In this document: positions 1 through 8,117 of the stretch, piece by piece
Numbering within the stretch: the stretch's first letter is position 1
How the letters are laid out: each line of letters opens with the position of its first letter
From: Flavobacteriales bacterium
Lineage (GTDB): Bacteria > Bacteroidota > Bacteroidia > Flavobacteriales_F > PHOS-HE28
Assembly: GCA_016713875.1 (NCBI GenBank)
Contig: JADJOI010000003.1
Span: forward strand, 186,001 to 250,000
Reading direction: 5' to 3'
Length of the DNA stretch: 64,000 nt
The notes under the pieces: generated by a model
The model's database searches: none
Seen by the model: the letters and a program-made list of their open reading frames with translations, nothing else
Told to the model about the DNA's origin: nothing
Program-made: the position numbers and the translations under genes

Positions 1-307
1 CCATCGCGCGCTCGATCAGCATGCTGCCCGCTTCCTGCACATAGTAGGCGCCGGCGTGCAGCAGGGGGTCCACGGTGAACAGCGGACGTTCGTCGAGGTA
101 ACGGCCCGTGGTGCACCAGGGCACGGGTTCGCCCGTGGGGCCGCCGGGTTTGAGGCGGTTGAGGCGGATGCTGGTGGACGGAGGGCGGTCGAGCGCGGCG
201 AGCAGGGCGGGGGCTTCGTTCCCCAGGGTGGCCGAGAGGCGTTCGATGAGGCCGGTGGGCAGGGGCGGCATCGCGCCGACGTCCCTGGCCTTGCGCGGTC
301 GCCGCAT
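1..307 (-). CDS. RsmF-like 16S rRNA/tRNA cytosine-C5 methyltransferase (N-terminal part, cut by window edge)
   Basis: Only the first 102 residues are visible; the rest lies beyond base 1. The stretch around residues 77-97 (VDPLLHAGAYYVQEAGSM) is the hallmark of the NOL1/NOP2/Sun (RsmB/RsmF) methyltransferase family just before its SAM-binding domain. The preceding region (SIRLNRLKP) is also typical. The family transfers a methyl group from SAM to C5 of cytosine in RNA. The ATG at 307 lies 6 bases after the purA stop, so this is probably the last visible gene of the fur-STAS-purA run. A second in-frame ATG at 271 is a possible alternative start. The catalytic cysteines are not in the window, so the exact RNA target cannot be judged. 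Confidence 0.8.
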   Translation of the reverse strand, partial: MRRPRKARDVGAMPPLPTGLIERLSATLGNEAPALLAALDRPPSTSIRLNRLKPGGPTGEPVPWCTTGRYLDERPLFTVDPLLHAGAYYVQEAGSMLIERAM

Positions 308-313
308 CGTTGT

Positions 314-1582
314 TCAGAGGACGGCCACGGCGCTCGGCCGTTCGATGGTCTGCCGGCGGTCCGGGCCGGTGGACACGATCCGTACGGGCACCTGCACGGC
401 CTCCTCGATCCGCCGGATGTAGCGCTCGAGCGAGTCGGGAATGTCATTGCCCAGGGAACCCCAGCCGTCACAGTCGGCATACACCGGTTCGGCCTCCAGC
501 AGATCGTAAGGCAAGCGGTCGGCGAGCGCACCGTTCACGCGGTAGTGCGTGCAGACGCGCACCTGGTCCAGGTCGCTCAGCACATCGGCCTTCATCATGG
601 CCAGTTCGCTCACGCCATTGATCATCACCGCGTAGCGCAGGGCGGGCAGGTCGAGCCAGCCGCATCGGCGCGGCCGTCCCGTGGTGCTTCCGAACTCGTT
701 GCCCGCCTTGCGGATGTGGTCGCCGGTATCGTCCGTGAGCTCCGTGGGGAAGGGCCCGCTGCCCACGCGGGTGCAGTAGGCCTTGAAGATGCCGATCACG
801 CGGCCGATGCGCGAGGGCGGAACCCCCAGGCCGGTGCAGGCTCCGGCACAGATGGTGCTGCTGCTCGTGACGAAGGGATAGGTGCCGAAATCGATGTCGA
901 GCAGGGTGCCTTGGGCCCCTTCCGCGAGCACCTCGCGGCCCTGGCGGAAGGCCTGGTCCAGGTAGTGCTCGCTGTCCACCAGCTGCATGGCGCGCAGGCG
1001 TTCCACGGCGTGCATCCAGCGCTCCTCGGCCTCGCGGTCGGGACCTGGTGCGCCGTAGAGGCCCAGCAGGCGTTCGTGCTTGCGCACCAGGCCGCGGTAG
1101 CGGTCGTGCAGGTCGCCGCGCTCAAGGTCGCCCACGCGAAGGCCGTTGCGGCCGGTCTTGTCCATGTAGGTGGGCCCGATGCCTTTGAGCGTGCTTCCGA
1201 TCCGTTCCTTGCCCTTCTCGGCCTCGCTGGCGGCGTCGAGCGCGCGGTGCGTGGGCAGGATGAGGTGTGCTCGGCGCGAGATGGCCAGCCGGCCCTGAAG
1301 GTCCGCTCCGCTGGCCGCGATGCCATCGAGCTCCTGCAGGAAGATCACCGGGTCGATCACCACACCGTTGCCCACGAGGTTCATCACCCCGTCGTGGAAC
1401 ACACCGCTGGGCACGGTGTGGAGCACATGTTTGCGGCCTTCGATCCACAAGGTGTGGCCGGCGTTGGGGCCGCCCTGGAAGCGGGCCACCACCTGATACC
1501 GGGGGGCCACCACGTCCACCACTTTGCCCTTGCCTTCATCGCCCCACTGGGCGCCGAGCAGGACGTCCATCCGGGCGCCCAT
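314..1582 (-). CDS. purA: adenylosuccinate synthetase
   Basis: Catalyses GTP-dependent joining of IMP and aspartate, the first committed step from IMP to AMP, in the cytoplasm. The P-loop-like GDEGKGK sits at residues 14-20 with the catalytic Asp15, and NAGHT at 40-44 carries the catalytic His43. Further family blocks follow (GIGPTYMDK, EGAQGTLLDIDFGTYPFVTSS). At 422 residues it has the usual length. I chose the ATG at 1582 because it forms a TGATG junction with the upstream STAS gene; an ATG at 1570 (MDVLLGAQWG) is also reasonable. The methyltransferase fragment follows after 6 bases. Confidence 0.95.
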   Translation of the reverse strand: MGARMDVLLGAQWGDEGKGKVVDVVAPRYQVVARFQGGPNAGHTLWIEGRKHVLHTVPSGVFHDGVMNLVGNGVVIDPVIFLQELDGIAASGADLQGRLAISRRAHLILPTHRALDAASEAEKGKERIGSTLKGIGPTYMDKTGRNGLRVGDLERGDLHDRYRGLVRKHERLLGLYGAPGPDREAEERWMHAVERLRAMQLVDSEHYLDQAFRQGREVLAEGAQGTLLDIDFGTYPFVTSSSTICAGACTGLGVPPSRIGRVIGIFKAYCTRVGSGPFPTELTDDTGDHIRKAGNEFGSTTGRPRRCGWLDLPALRYAVMINGVSELAMMKADVLSDLDQVRVCTHYRVNGALADRLPYDLLEAEPVYADCDGWGSLGNDIPDSLERYIRRIEEAVQVPVRIVSTGPDRRQTIERPSAVAVL

Positions 1583-1941
1583 CACGCCTTGAGCTTGGCG
1601 AGGGCCTCGTCGACCCCACCGGTGATGGTGAAGACCGAGTCGAGCTTGGTGACCACGAAGAGCTGGCGCACGCTGGGGGAGAGGCCGGAGATGATGGCGT
1701 CACCGCCGGCATTGCGGGTCCTGGTGAGCACGTTGATGAGGATGTTCAGCCCGGTGCTGTTCATGTACTGCAGGTCGCTCATATCGAGCACCACGTTGTG
1801 TTGGCCCCCGGCCAGGCCCTCCTCCAGGGAGGAAAGGAGCCTGTCGGCCTGCTGCTGGTCCATCAGGCGGCCCTGGAGCTTGAAGATCGGACAGGTGTCC
1901 GTGGGATCGATCTGCAGGTCGAAGGTGGGGCGGTCGCTCAT
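1582..1941 (-). CDS. STAS-domain protein (anti-sigma factor antagonist-like)
   Basis: A 119-residue single-domain protein of the SpoIIAA/STAS type. The signature region reads VVLDMSDLQYMNSTGLNILI; the Ser-Thr-Gly triplet is where partner-switching antagonists are phosphorylated by an anti-sigma kinase. No kinase or sigma factor is visible nearby, so the partner is unknown. It could equally be a structural STAS domain for lipid or transport control. Its ATG overlaps the stop of the upstream Fur-family gene (ATGA), and its stop shares one base with the purA start. The three genes therefore look translationally coupled. Confidence 0.85.
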   Translation of the reverse strand: MSDRPTFDLQIDPTDTCPIFKLQGRLMDQQQADRLLSSLEEGLAGGQHNVVLDMSDLQYMNSTGLNILINVLTRTRNAGGDAIISGLSPSVRQLFVVTKLDSVFTITGGVDEALAKLKA

Positions 1942-2399
1942 GGCGTTTCGGGCTTGGGACGGCAGTTGCGGCAGAGGCCGTAAAGATGCAATGCGTGGTG
2001 CTCCACCTGAAAGCCGGTGACCTCGGCGGCGGTGGCGCGGATGTGCTGGATGCGGGGGTCGCAGAACTCGGTGACGGTTCCGCAGGCGCGGCAGATCAGG
2101 TGGTCGTGCTGGCGGAAGGCGTGGCTGCGTTCGAACTGGGTCGGTGCTCCGGTGAAACGGTGGCGCCGGACCAGATCGCACTCCAACAGCAGTTCCATGG
2201 TATTGTACAGCGTGGCCCGGCTTACCTGGTAGCGCTTCTGCTTCATCCGAGCGAAGAGGCGTTCGATGTCGAAGTGCCCTTCCTGTTCATAGACCTCGGT
2301 GAGGATGGCGAAGCGCTCAGGGGTCTTGCGGTGCCCGTTGCGTTCCAGATACTCCGTGAAGATGGTGCGGACGCGGTCCTTCTGCTCGGCGGTGACCAT
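1938..2399 (-). CDS. Fur-family metal-responsive transcriptional repressor
   Basis: A 153-residue Fur/Zur/PerR-type regulator. An N-terminal winged helix includes RYQVSRATLYNTMELL (DNA recognition helix). The C-terminal dimer/metal domain has a His-rich block (HAFRQHDH, around 93-100) and two CxxC pairs at 103/106 and 143/146 that form the structural zinc site. The sequence alone does not say whether it senses iron, zinc or peroxide; the HFD motif near 42-44 occurs in several subfamilies. It heads the fur-STAS-purA run. A Bacteroidota-type -7 element ends 5 bases before the ATG, which predicts a leaderless or nearly leaderless transcript. Confidence 0.92.
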   Translation of the reverse strand: MVTAEQKDRVRTIFTEYLERNGHRKTPERFAILTEVYEQEGHFDIERLFARMKQKRYQVSRATLYNTMELLLECDLVRRHRFTGAPTQFERSHAFRQHDHLICRACGTVTEFCDPRIQHIRATAAEVTGFQVEHHALHLYGLCRNCRPKPETP

Positions 2400-2404
2400 C
2401 GGGG

Positions 2405-2412
2405 CGAAGGTA
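2405..2412 (-). promoter_or_regulatory. -7 element TACCTTCG for the Fur-family gene
   Basis: On the minus strand this reads TACCTTCG, matching the Bacteroidota -7 consensus TAnnTTTG in its high-GC form TAnnTTCG. The gap to the ATG is 5 bases. Inferred from motif and position only. Confidence 0.5.
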
Positions 2413-2429
2413 CGCCACGCCCGGGAGCC

Positions 2430-4667
2430 TCAGTGGTCCACACGCTCCACCGAGCGCACCCCGTTCACGCGGCGCAGCTTCTCGATCAGCGACATCAGGT
2501 GGTCGGTGTCCTGCACGTAGGCCATCACCTTGCCTTCGAAGATGCCGTCGTTGCTCTCGAAGCTGATCGAGCGCATGTTCACGTTATGCTGATGGCTGAT
2601 GATGGAGGTGATCTTGTTCACCAGGCCGACCTCGTCGATGCCGGAGAACCGCAGGCCCGCGAGGAACTCCACGCTGTCCTTGCCCTTCCACCGCGCCTTC
2701 ACGATCCGGTAGGCGAAGTTGCTCATGAGCTGGACGGCGTTGGGGCAGTTCACGCGGTGGATCTTGATGCCCTCGCCCACGGTGATGAAGCCGAACACAT
2801 CGTCGCCGGGGATGGGGTTGCAGCAGGGGCTCAGGCGATAGTCGAGCTTGTGCAGGTCATCCCCGATCACCAGGGCGCCGGAGGACTGACCGCGGATCTC
2901 GGCCACCACCTCCTCGAGGGCGCGCTCCTCCTCGCGGGCCACCGGCCGCGGGGGCAGGTTGAGGCGGCCGGCCTTCACGGCGGGCGTGCCCAGGGTGTCC
3001 AGGTCGACCCGGCCGCGTGCGATGCGGTAAAAGAGGTCGGTGGACGAGGTGGCGCGGAAGTGCTCGACAAGGGCGGCCACGTTGCGGTCGTCCACCTTGG
3101 CGCCCCAGCCACGGAGCTTGCGCTGGGCGGCCTCGCGGCCCACCACGGCCAGCTTGCGTTTCTGTTCGCGCAGCGCCTGCTTGATCTTGTGGCGGGCCCT
3201 GGCCGTCACCACGTAGGTGAGCCAGTCCTCCTTGGGCTGCTGTTTGCGCGAGGTGATGATCTCGATCTGGTCGCCACTGCGCAGCTTGTGGCTCAGCGGC
3301 ACCAACTTATGGTTCACCTTGGCGCCGATGCACTGCCGACCCACATGGCTGTGGATGTCGAAGGCGAAGTCCAGCGCGGTGGCGCCGGCCGGCAGGTTGC
3401 GCATCTCGCCCTTCGGGGTGAACACGACGATCTCGTCGCTGAAGAGGTTCAGCTTGAAATCGTTCACGAAATCGATGGCGCTGGCCGTGGGGTCCTCAAG
3501 CACCTCGCGCACGCGGTTGAGCCAGGCGTCCAGCGCGCCGGCGTGCTCCTCGTCGTCCTTGTACCGGTAGTGCGCCGCCAGGCCCATCTCGGCGATCTCG
3601 TCCATCCGCTGGCTGCGGATCTGCACCTCCACCCACCGCCCTCCGGGGCTCATCACCGTGGTGTGCAGGCTCTCATATCCGTTGGCCTTCGGGGTGCTGA
3701 TCCAATCACGCAACCGGTCGGGATTGGGCTGGTAGAAATCGGTGACGATGCTGTACACCTTCCAGCAATCGGCCTTCTCCAGCTCGTGCTTGGTGTCGAT
3801 GATGATGCGGATGGCGAAGACGTCGTAGACCTCCTCGAAGGTCACGTTCTTCTTCAGCATCTTGTTGTAGATGCTGTGGATGCTCTTGGGCCGGCCCTTG
3901 ATCTCGTAGGCGAAGCCTTCACGTTCGAGCGATTCGCGGATCGGCAGCATGAAGCGGCTGATGAAGCGTTTGCGCACGGCCTCCCCCTTCTTCAACCGCT
4001 GTTCGATGTCCGCGTACACGTCCGGCTCCTTGAACTTCAAGGCCAGGTCCTCCAGTTCGCTCTTGATGCTGTAAAGACCGAGGCGGTGGGCGAGGGGGGC
4101 ATAGAGGAAAAGGGTCTCGCTGGCGATCTTGAGCTGCTTGTCCCGCGCCATGCCCTCCAGGGTGCGCATGTTGTGCAGGCGGTCGGCGAGCTTGATGAGG
4201 ATCACGCGCACGTCCTGCGCCAGGGTCAACAGCACCTTGCGGAAGTTCTCGGCCTGGATGCTGTCGGTGCCGAACTGCAGTCCGCTGATCTTGGTGAGGC
4301 CGTCGATGATGGCGGACACCGTGGGCCCGAAGAGGTCGCGGACGTCCTCCAGGGTGATGTCGGTGTCCTCCACCGTGTCGTGCAGGAGGGCGCAGACCAC
4401 GCTGGTGGTGCCCAGGCCGATCTCCTCGGCGCAGATGCGGGCCACGGCGAGCGGGTGGTAGATGTAGGGCTCGCCGCTCTTGCGCCGCTGGTCCTTGTGG
4501 GCCTCGAGGGCGATGTTGAAGGCCTTGCGGATCAGCCGCGTGTCCTCCGGGGTGCGATCACCGCGGATGCTGCGCAGCAGCCCGCGATAGCGGTAGAGGA
4601 TCTCGTCCTTCTCACGCGCGCTGTCCACGCCCGGCAGGCCCGGGGCCTTCGCCTTCGCTCCGTCCAT
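2430..4667 (-). CDS. rsh: bifunctional (p)ppGpp synthetase/hydrolase, RelA/SpoT homologue
   Basis: Makes and degrades the stringent-response alarmones (p)ppGpp. Domains in order over 745 residues: an HD hydrolase domain (about 50-200) with His71, the HD pair His96-Asp97, the ED pair 100-101 and RLHNMRT near 163-169, all intact; a synthetase domain (about 235-370) with GRPKSIHSIYNKM and VEVQIRSQRMDEIAEMG; a TGS domain (about 405-465, VFTPKGEMRNLPAGATALDF); and a C-terminal ACT domain (about 665-745). Intact HD residues argue for a bifunctional enzyme rather than a RelA-type synthetase. This is likely the only long RSH in the genome, as usual in Bacteroidota. It starts 9 bases after the fumarylacetoacetase stop, so the two may be co-transcribed. 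Confidence 0.95.
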   Translation of the reverse strand: MDGAKAKAPGLPGVDSAREKDEILYRYRGLLRSIRGDRTPEDTRLIRKAFNIALEAHKDQRRKSGEPYIYHPLAVARICAEEIGLGTTSVVCALLHDTVEDTDITLEDVRDLFGPTVSAIIDGLTKISGLQFGTDSIQAENFRKVLLTLAQDVRVILIKLADRLHNMRTLEGMARDKQLKIASETLFLYAPLAHRLGLYSIKSELEDLALKFKEPDVYADIEQRLKKGEAVRKRFISRFMLPIRESLEREGFAYEIKGRPKSIHSIYNKMLKKNVTFEEVYDVFAIRIIIDTKHELEKADCWKVYSIVTDFYQPNPDRLRDWISTPKANGYESLHTTVMSPGGRWVEVQIRSQRMDEIAEMGLAAHYRYKDDEEHAGALDAWLNRVREVLEDPTASAIDFVNDFKLNLFSDEIVVFTPKGEMRNLPAGATALDFAFDIHSHVGRQCIGAKVNHKLVPLSHKLRSGDQIEIITSRKQQPKEDWLTYVVTARARHKIKQALREQKRKLAVVGREAAQRKLRGWGAKVDDRNVAALVEHFRATSSTDLFYRIARGRVDLDTLGTPAVKAGRLNLPPRPVAREEERALEEVVAEIRGQSSGALVIGDDLHKLDYRLSPCCNPIPGDDVFGFITVGEGIKIHRVNCPNAVQLMSNFAYRIVKARWKGKDSVEFLAGLRFSGIDEVGLVNKITSIISHQHNVNMRSISFESNDGIFEGKVMAYVQDTDHLMSLIEKLRRVNGVRSVERVDH

Positions 4668-4676
4668 GGCTGTGCC

Positions 4677-5960
4677 CTAAAGGTAGGGGAGCGCCGGCAG
4701 TACCGTGCCGCGTACCTCGCCGAAGCCCACGCGCACTGCACCGTGGCCGGCATGCCCGCGCATCACCAGCGTGTCGCCATCCTCCAGGAAGCGCCGCTCC
4801 GTGCCATCGTGCATCTTCAGCGGCCTGGTGCCCTTCCAGGTGAGCTCCAGCAGGCTGCCGTAGCTCTCGGGGGCCTCGCCGCTGATGGTGCCGCTGGCCA
4901 TCAGGTCGCCGCAGCGCACGTTGCACCCGTTCACCGTATGATGGGCCAGTTGCTGGGCCATGCTCCAGTACTGGTGCTTGAAGTTGGTCCGGCTGATCAC
5001 CGTCTCGCGGCCGTCGGCCGTGGCGATGGCGGCCTCCAGCGCGATGTCGAAGTGGTGGGGGCCCTTCTGGCGCAGGTAGGGCAGCACCGGCGGGTCCTGT
5101 TCCGGCGAAGCGGTACGGAAAGGCTCCAGCGCGTCCAGCAGCACCACCCACGGGCTGACGCTGCTGCCGAAGTTCTTGCCCAGGAAGGGCCCGAGGGGCA
5201 CGTACTCCCAGGCCTGGATGTCCCGCGCGCTCCAATCGTTGAAGAGCACCAGGCCCAGGATGCGGTCCTCCGCCTCGGCCGTGGCGATGCGCTCGCCCAA
5301 CGCCTTGCCATCGAAAGTGATGAAGGCCACCTCGAGCTCCATGTCCAGCTGGCGGGTGGCCCCGAACACCGGTGGGGCATCGGGTGCGGTCTTGTACTGG
5401 CCCATGGGGCGGCGTACGGGCGTGCCGCTCACCACGATGCTGCTGGCACGGCCGTGGTACCCCACCGGCAGATGGAGCCAATTGGGCAGCAGGGCATTGG
5501 CCGGGTCGCGGAACATGCAGCCCACATTGTAAGCGTGCTGCCGGCTGCTGTAGAAGTCCGTATAGTCGCCCACCGCAACGGGCAGGTGCATCACCACTTG
5601 GTCGGCCGCCACCAGCGCGGCATCGCGCAGGGCGTTGTCATCACGCAGCACCGGGTTGTCATGGCGCAGCAGTTCGCTGAGGCGCTGGCGCAGGGCGCGC
5701 ACGCCTGTCTTTCCGCCGGCCATCAAAGGGTTCAGGGCGGGGGCGTCGAAGGCCTCGCGGGCGATGCCCAGGCCGTTGAGCAGGCCGGCCTCGGCCAGCA
5801 CGCTGAGGTCCAACGCCCGGTCGCCGATGCGGGTCAGGGGCACCGCGGCCACGCTGTTCCACGCGCCCACGCCCAGAGGCAGGTTCTGGATGGGGAAGTC
5901 GCTGCCCTCAGGCACGGGCACCCAGGAGCGCAGGGCGGGATCGTTGGCGGGGATGGTCAT
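4677..5960 (-). CDS. fahA: fumarylacetoacetase (tyrosine degradation)
   Basis: Hydrolyses 4-fumarylacetoacetate to fumarate and acetoacetate, the last step of tyrosine/homogentisate breakdown. The family signatures are clear: DYTDFYSSRQHAYNVGCMFR (metal Asp and catalytic His), LPVGYHGRASS, FNDWSARDIQAWEYVPLGPF, and ISRTNFKHQYWSMAQQLAHH with the substrate-site residues. At 427 residues it has full eukaryote-like length, unlike the short bacterial FAH-domain hydrolases. The ATG at 5960 gives the normal N-terminus (MTIPANDPALRSWVPV); the longer version would need a GTG at 5978. No other tyrosine-catabolic gene is in the window. Confidence 0.93.
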   Translation of the reverse strand: MTIPANDPALRSWVPVPEGSDFPIQNLPLGVGAWNSVAAVPLTRIGDRALDLSVLAEAGLLNGLGIAREAFDAPALNPLMAGGKTGVRALRQRLSELLRHDNPVLRDDNALRDAALVAADQVVMHLPVAVGDYTDFYSSRQHAYNVGCMFRDPANALLPNWLHLPVGYHGRASSIVVSGTPVRRPMGQYKTAPDAPPVFGATRQLDMELEVAFITFDGKALGERIATAEAEDRILGLVLFNDWSARDIQAWEYVPLGPFLGKNFGSSVSPWVVLLDALEPFRTASPEQDPPVLPYLRQKGPHHFDIALEAAIATADGRETVISRTNFKHQYWSMAQQLAHHTVNGCNVRCGDLMASGTISGEAPESYGSLLELTWKGTRPLKMHDGTERRFLEDGDTLVMRGHAGHGAVRVGFGEVRGTVLPALPYL

Positions 5961-6001
5961 CGGGGACAAAGGTGGCACGCGGTCGCCATCTTCATGCCGC
6001 C

Positions 6002-6487
6002 ATGTCGCGCCTGCTCCGCCTGCTCCCCGCGGCCCTCCTCACGGTGCACATCCTGCTCGTGGTGGGCTACACGGCGCCGGGCCGCTGGGTGCCGCCGTTG
6101 TGGCGGGCCTGGTCGGTGGCCTTGGTGCGCCCCCTGTTCCACCAGCGCTGGGACCTTTTCGCGCCCGATCCGCCGCGCTGCGCATGCACCCTGGAGGTGA
6201 AGCGGGGCCGTGGCGACTGGACCGCTGTGGAAGCGGATGGGCCGGTGGCGCGGCGCATGCCCCATCATCTGCTGGCCTACCTGGGCGGAGGAGAGCCCCT
6301 CCCGGACACGCTTGTGGTGCCGGACCATTGGGTGCCTGCATTGCGGTCCTTGCTGAATGAGCTGCCCAGGGCAGGCGGGCCGGTGGCTTTCCGCACCGCG
6401 CAGCAGTGCATGGACGATCCGGCCCGGCCCGGGGAACGCAGGGTCCGGTATGTCCAACTCATTCTTACAATGCCCATCGCGCGATGA
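6002..6487 (+). CDS. small membrane-anchored protein, partner of an HTTM-like protein
   Basis: 161 residues with one hydrophobic N-terminal segment (about 7-25), then a soluble part beginning with HQRWDLFAPDPP. A 'W-x-mFaPdP' box is common in short proteins encoded next to HTTM-type membrane proteins, but no function is assigned. Its stop overlaps the next start (ATGA), so the two products are probably made together. It is divergent from fahA with only 41 bases between starts. A degenerate -7-like CATCTTCA lies 6 bases before the ATG. Confidence 0.6.
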   Translation: MSRLLRLLPAALLTVHILLVVGYTAPGRWVPPLWRAWSVALVRPLFHQRWDLFAPDPPRCACTLEVKRGRGDWTAVEADGPVARRMPHHLLAYLGGGEPLPDTLVVPDHWVPALRSLLNELPRAGGPVAFRTAQQCMDDPARPGERRVRYVQLILTMPIAR

Positions 6488-7338
6488 ATCGGTCCACCAT
6501 CCGGCTGTTCCAACGCGCCTTGTACCTCTGGCTCGCGGGCTACGTGCTGTCCGCCCTGCCCGAGGCGGATCGGATGTGGCAACACCCGGTGTCGCCGGTC
6601 ACGCAAGGGGCATGGATCGCTGACCTCGTGGCCGCTCTGCCGGGCTCGGACCGGTGGGCGGGGCTGCCCGCGGCGCTGCTCCTGCTCGGGATGGCCGCGT
6701 ACGGGCTGTGGCGCGAACCGCCCCGATGGATGGCCCTGACGATGGTCGTCCTCTACACCGCCCTTTTGCATCGCTCCTGGCTGGCGGCCACCGGTGGTCA
6801 TTGGTTGATGGCGAACGTGCTGTTGTGGAACGTGGCGTTGCGGGCGCGACCATCCGCACCGGCCGAGGCTCGCCTCGCGCACCTGGGCTTCTTGGCCATT
6901 CGCCTTCAGCTCTGCCTGGCCTACGTCATGTCAGGGCTGAACAAGCTGGCGGGCACCTGCTGGCTCGACGGAACCGCCCTGCTGCGGGTGGCCGGTGATG
7001 AGGCCTATGATCCACGTGCGCTCCTGCATCATCCTGCGGTCGCGGCCACCCTCGGGCACGGGGTGCTCGTGCTGTTGCTCATGCTGCCTATCGCCCTGTG
7101 GGTGCCATCCCTTCGGCGCACCGCGCTCATCACTGCCCTGCTGTTCCATCTGGTGAGCGGCTTCTGGTTCCACATCCCGGACATGGCCCTGGCCTTCTGC
7201 GCCGTGCTCATATGCTGGACCTCTCAGGGCGAAGCCCAGGCGGTCGAGCGTGCGACCACCCGATGCAAGGCCCTTGTGTTCAGACGGTTGGACGACGTGC
7301 GGGCCGGGTCGGGGATTATTTGTTCAATGAACAAATAG
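6484..7338 (+). CDS. HTTM-like multi-pass membrane protein
   Basis: 284 residues with about six or seven hydrophobic segments. The block YVMSGLNKLAGTCWLDGTAL (residues about 147-166) matches the HTTM (horizontally transferred transmembrane) signature found in vitamin-K-dependent gamma-carboxylase relatives. The large lumenal carboxylase half is absent, so carboxylation should not be assumed. The start at 6484 overlaps the preceding stop (ATGA). The last seven codons fall inside a 21-base palindrome in a sharply AT-richer patch, so the C-terminus may have been altered or may overlap a control site of the next gene. Confidence 0.65.
   Translation: MNRSTIRLFQRALYLWLAGYVLSALPEADRMWQHPVSPVTQGAWIADLVAALPGSDRWAGLPAALLLLGMAAYGLWREPPRWMALTMVVLYTALLHRSWLAATGGHWLMANVLLWNVALRARPSAPAEARLAHLGFLAIRLQLCLAYVMSGLNKLAGTCWLDGTALLRVAGDEAYDPRALLHHPAVAATLGHGVLVLLLMLPIALWVPSLRRTALITALLFHLVSGFWFHIPDMALAFCAVLICWTSQGEAQAVERATTRCKALVFRRLDDVRAGSGIICSMNK
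7317..7337. promoter_or_regulatory. perfect inverted repeat (operator-like)
   Basis: TATTTGTTCA and its exact reverse complement TGAACAAATA are separated by a single A. It lies in an AT-rich island (about 7314-7370) in otherwise GC-rich DNA, spans the end of the HTTM-like gene, and ends 66 bases before the YdcF-like start. The short spacer favours a dimeric repressor site over a terminator. No regulator gene is adjacent. Confidence 0.45.
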
Positions 7339-7403
7339 AAAAAGTTAAACAATATGCGAACTTGTGGCTTCGGAACGTGTTTGATGAGGACAACACCGGA
7401 CCC

Positions 7404-8117
7404 ATGAACCTCCATTCCCTTCTTCCGACCGTCGGGGCCCTGGCCCTGGTGGCCTCGTTGTCCTCTTGTGCCATGACGAACAAGGGCCAGGCGCGCCTGT
7501 ACCAAAAGGCCGAACTGTCCGCCCCGTACGACGCGGTGGTGGTGCCGGGTGTGCCGTTCGAGGGCGGCCAATGGCAGGACATCATGAAGATGCGCGTGCA
7601 CTGGGCGGTGAAGCTGTATGAGCGCGGGCTCACCCGGAACATCATCTTTTCCGGTTCGGCGGTCTACACCCCGTACGTGGAGGCCACCATCATGGGGCTG
7701 TATGCCGAGCAACTGGGGGTGCCACGGGAGAACATTTTCCTGGAGACCCGGGCCGAACACAGCACCGAGAACCTCTTCAACAGCTATATGCTGGCTCGCG
7801 ACCGCGGCATGAAGCGCATTGCACTGGCCTCCGATCCCTTCCAGTCCTGGATGTTGCGCGGCCTGGCCAAGCGGATGGAACGCCAATTGGGCGCGGACAT
7901 CGACATGCTGCCGGTGGTGTTCAAGGACCTCTTCAGCGGCAGCCTTTCCACGCCGGCCATCGACCCCGCTCCGGCCTACGTGCAAGAGTTCGTGTCCCTG
8001 CCGGAGCGAGAGAACTTCTTCAAGCGCTTCCTGGGAACCAGTGGCAACAACCTGGATTGGGACCGCGCCCGTGCTGACGCGGCGCGCAACGGCGACCGGG
8101 TGGAGCTGATGGACTAA
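7404..8117 (+). CDS. YdcF/SanA-like DUF218 lipoprotein
   Basis: 237 residues beginning with a lipoprotein signal (hydrophobic 8-20, then SLSSCAM, acylated Cys near 22). The body matches DUF218 (YdcF/SanA/ElyC): YDAVVVPGVPFEGG at the N-terminus, GLTRNIIFSGSAVY, a STENLFNSYMLARDRG motif, and IALASDPFQSWML. DUF218 proteins are linked to envelope and peptidoglycan or lipid-carrier homeostasis in other bacteria, but the reaction is unsettled. The start is the first ATG giving a lipobox. The 3' end overlaps the convergent SGNH-like gene by 4 bases. Confidence 0.8.
   Translation: MNLHSLLPTVGALALVASLSSCAMTNKGQARLYQKAELSAPYDAVVVPGVPFEGGQWQDIMKMRVHWAVKLYERGLTRNIIFSGSAVYTPYVEATIMGLYAEQLGVPRENIFLETRAEHSTENLFNSYMLARDRGMKRIALASDPFQSWMLRGLAKRMERQLGADIDMLPVVFKDLFSGSLSTPAIDPAPAYVQEFVSLPERENFFKRFLGTSGNNLDWDRARADAARNGDRVELMD

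Noticed and set aside
56..6200. Very long plus-strand open frames opposite purA, the RSH gene and fahA
   Set aside because: They are antisense shadows caused by high GC content. They have His/Ala/Val-rich composition without motifs, while the minus strand carries full conserved families.
6484..7338. Vitamin-K-dependent gamma-carboxylase
   Set aside because: Only the HTTM-type membrane half is present; the C-terminal lumenal domain is missing.
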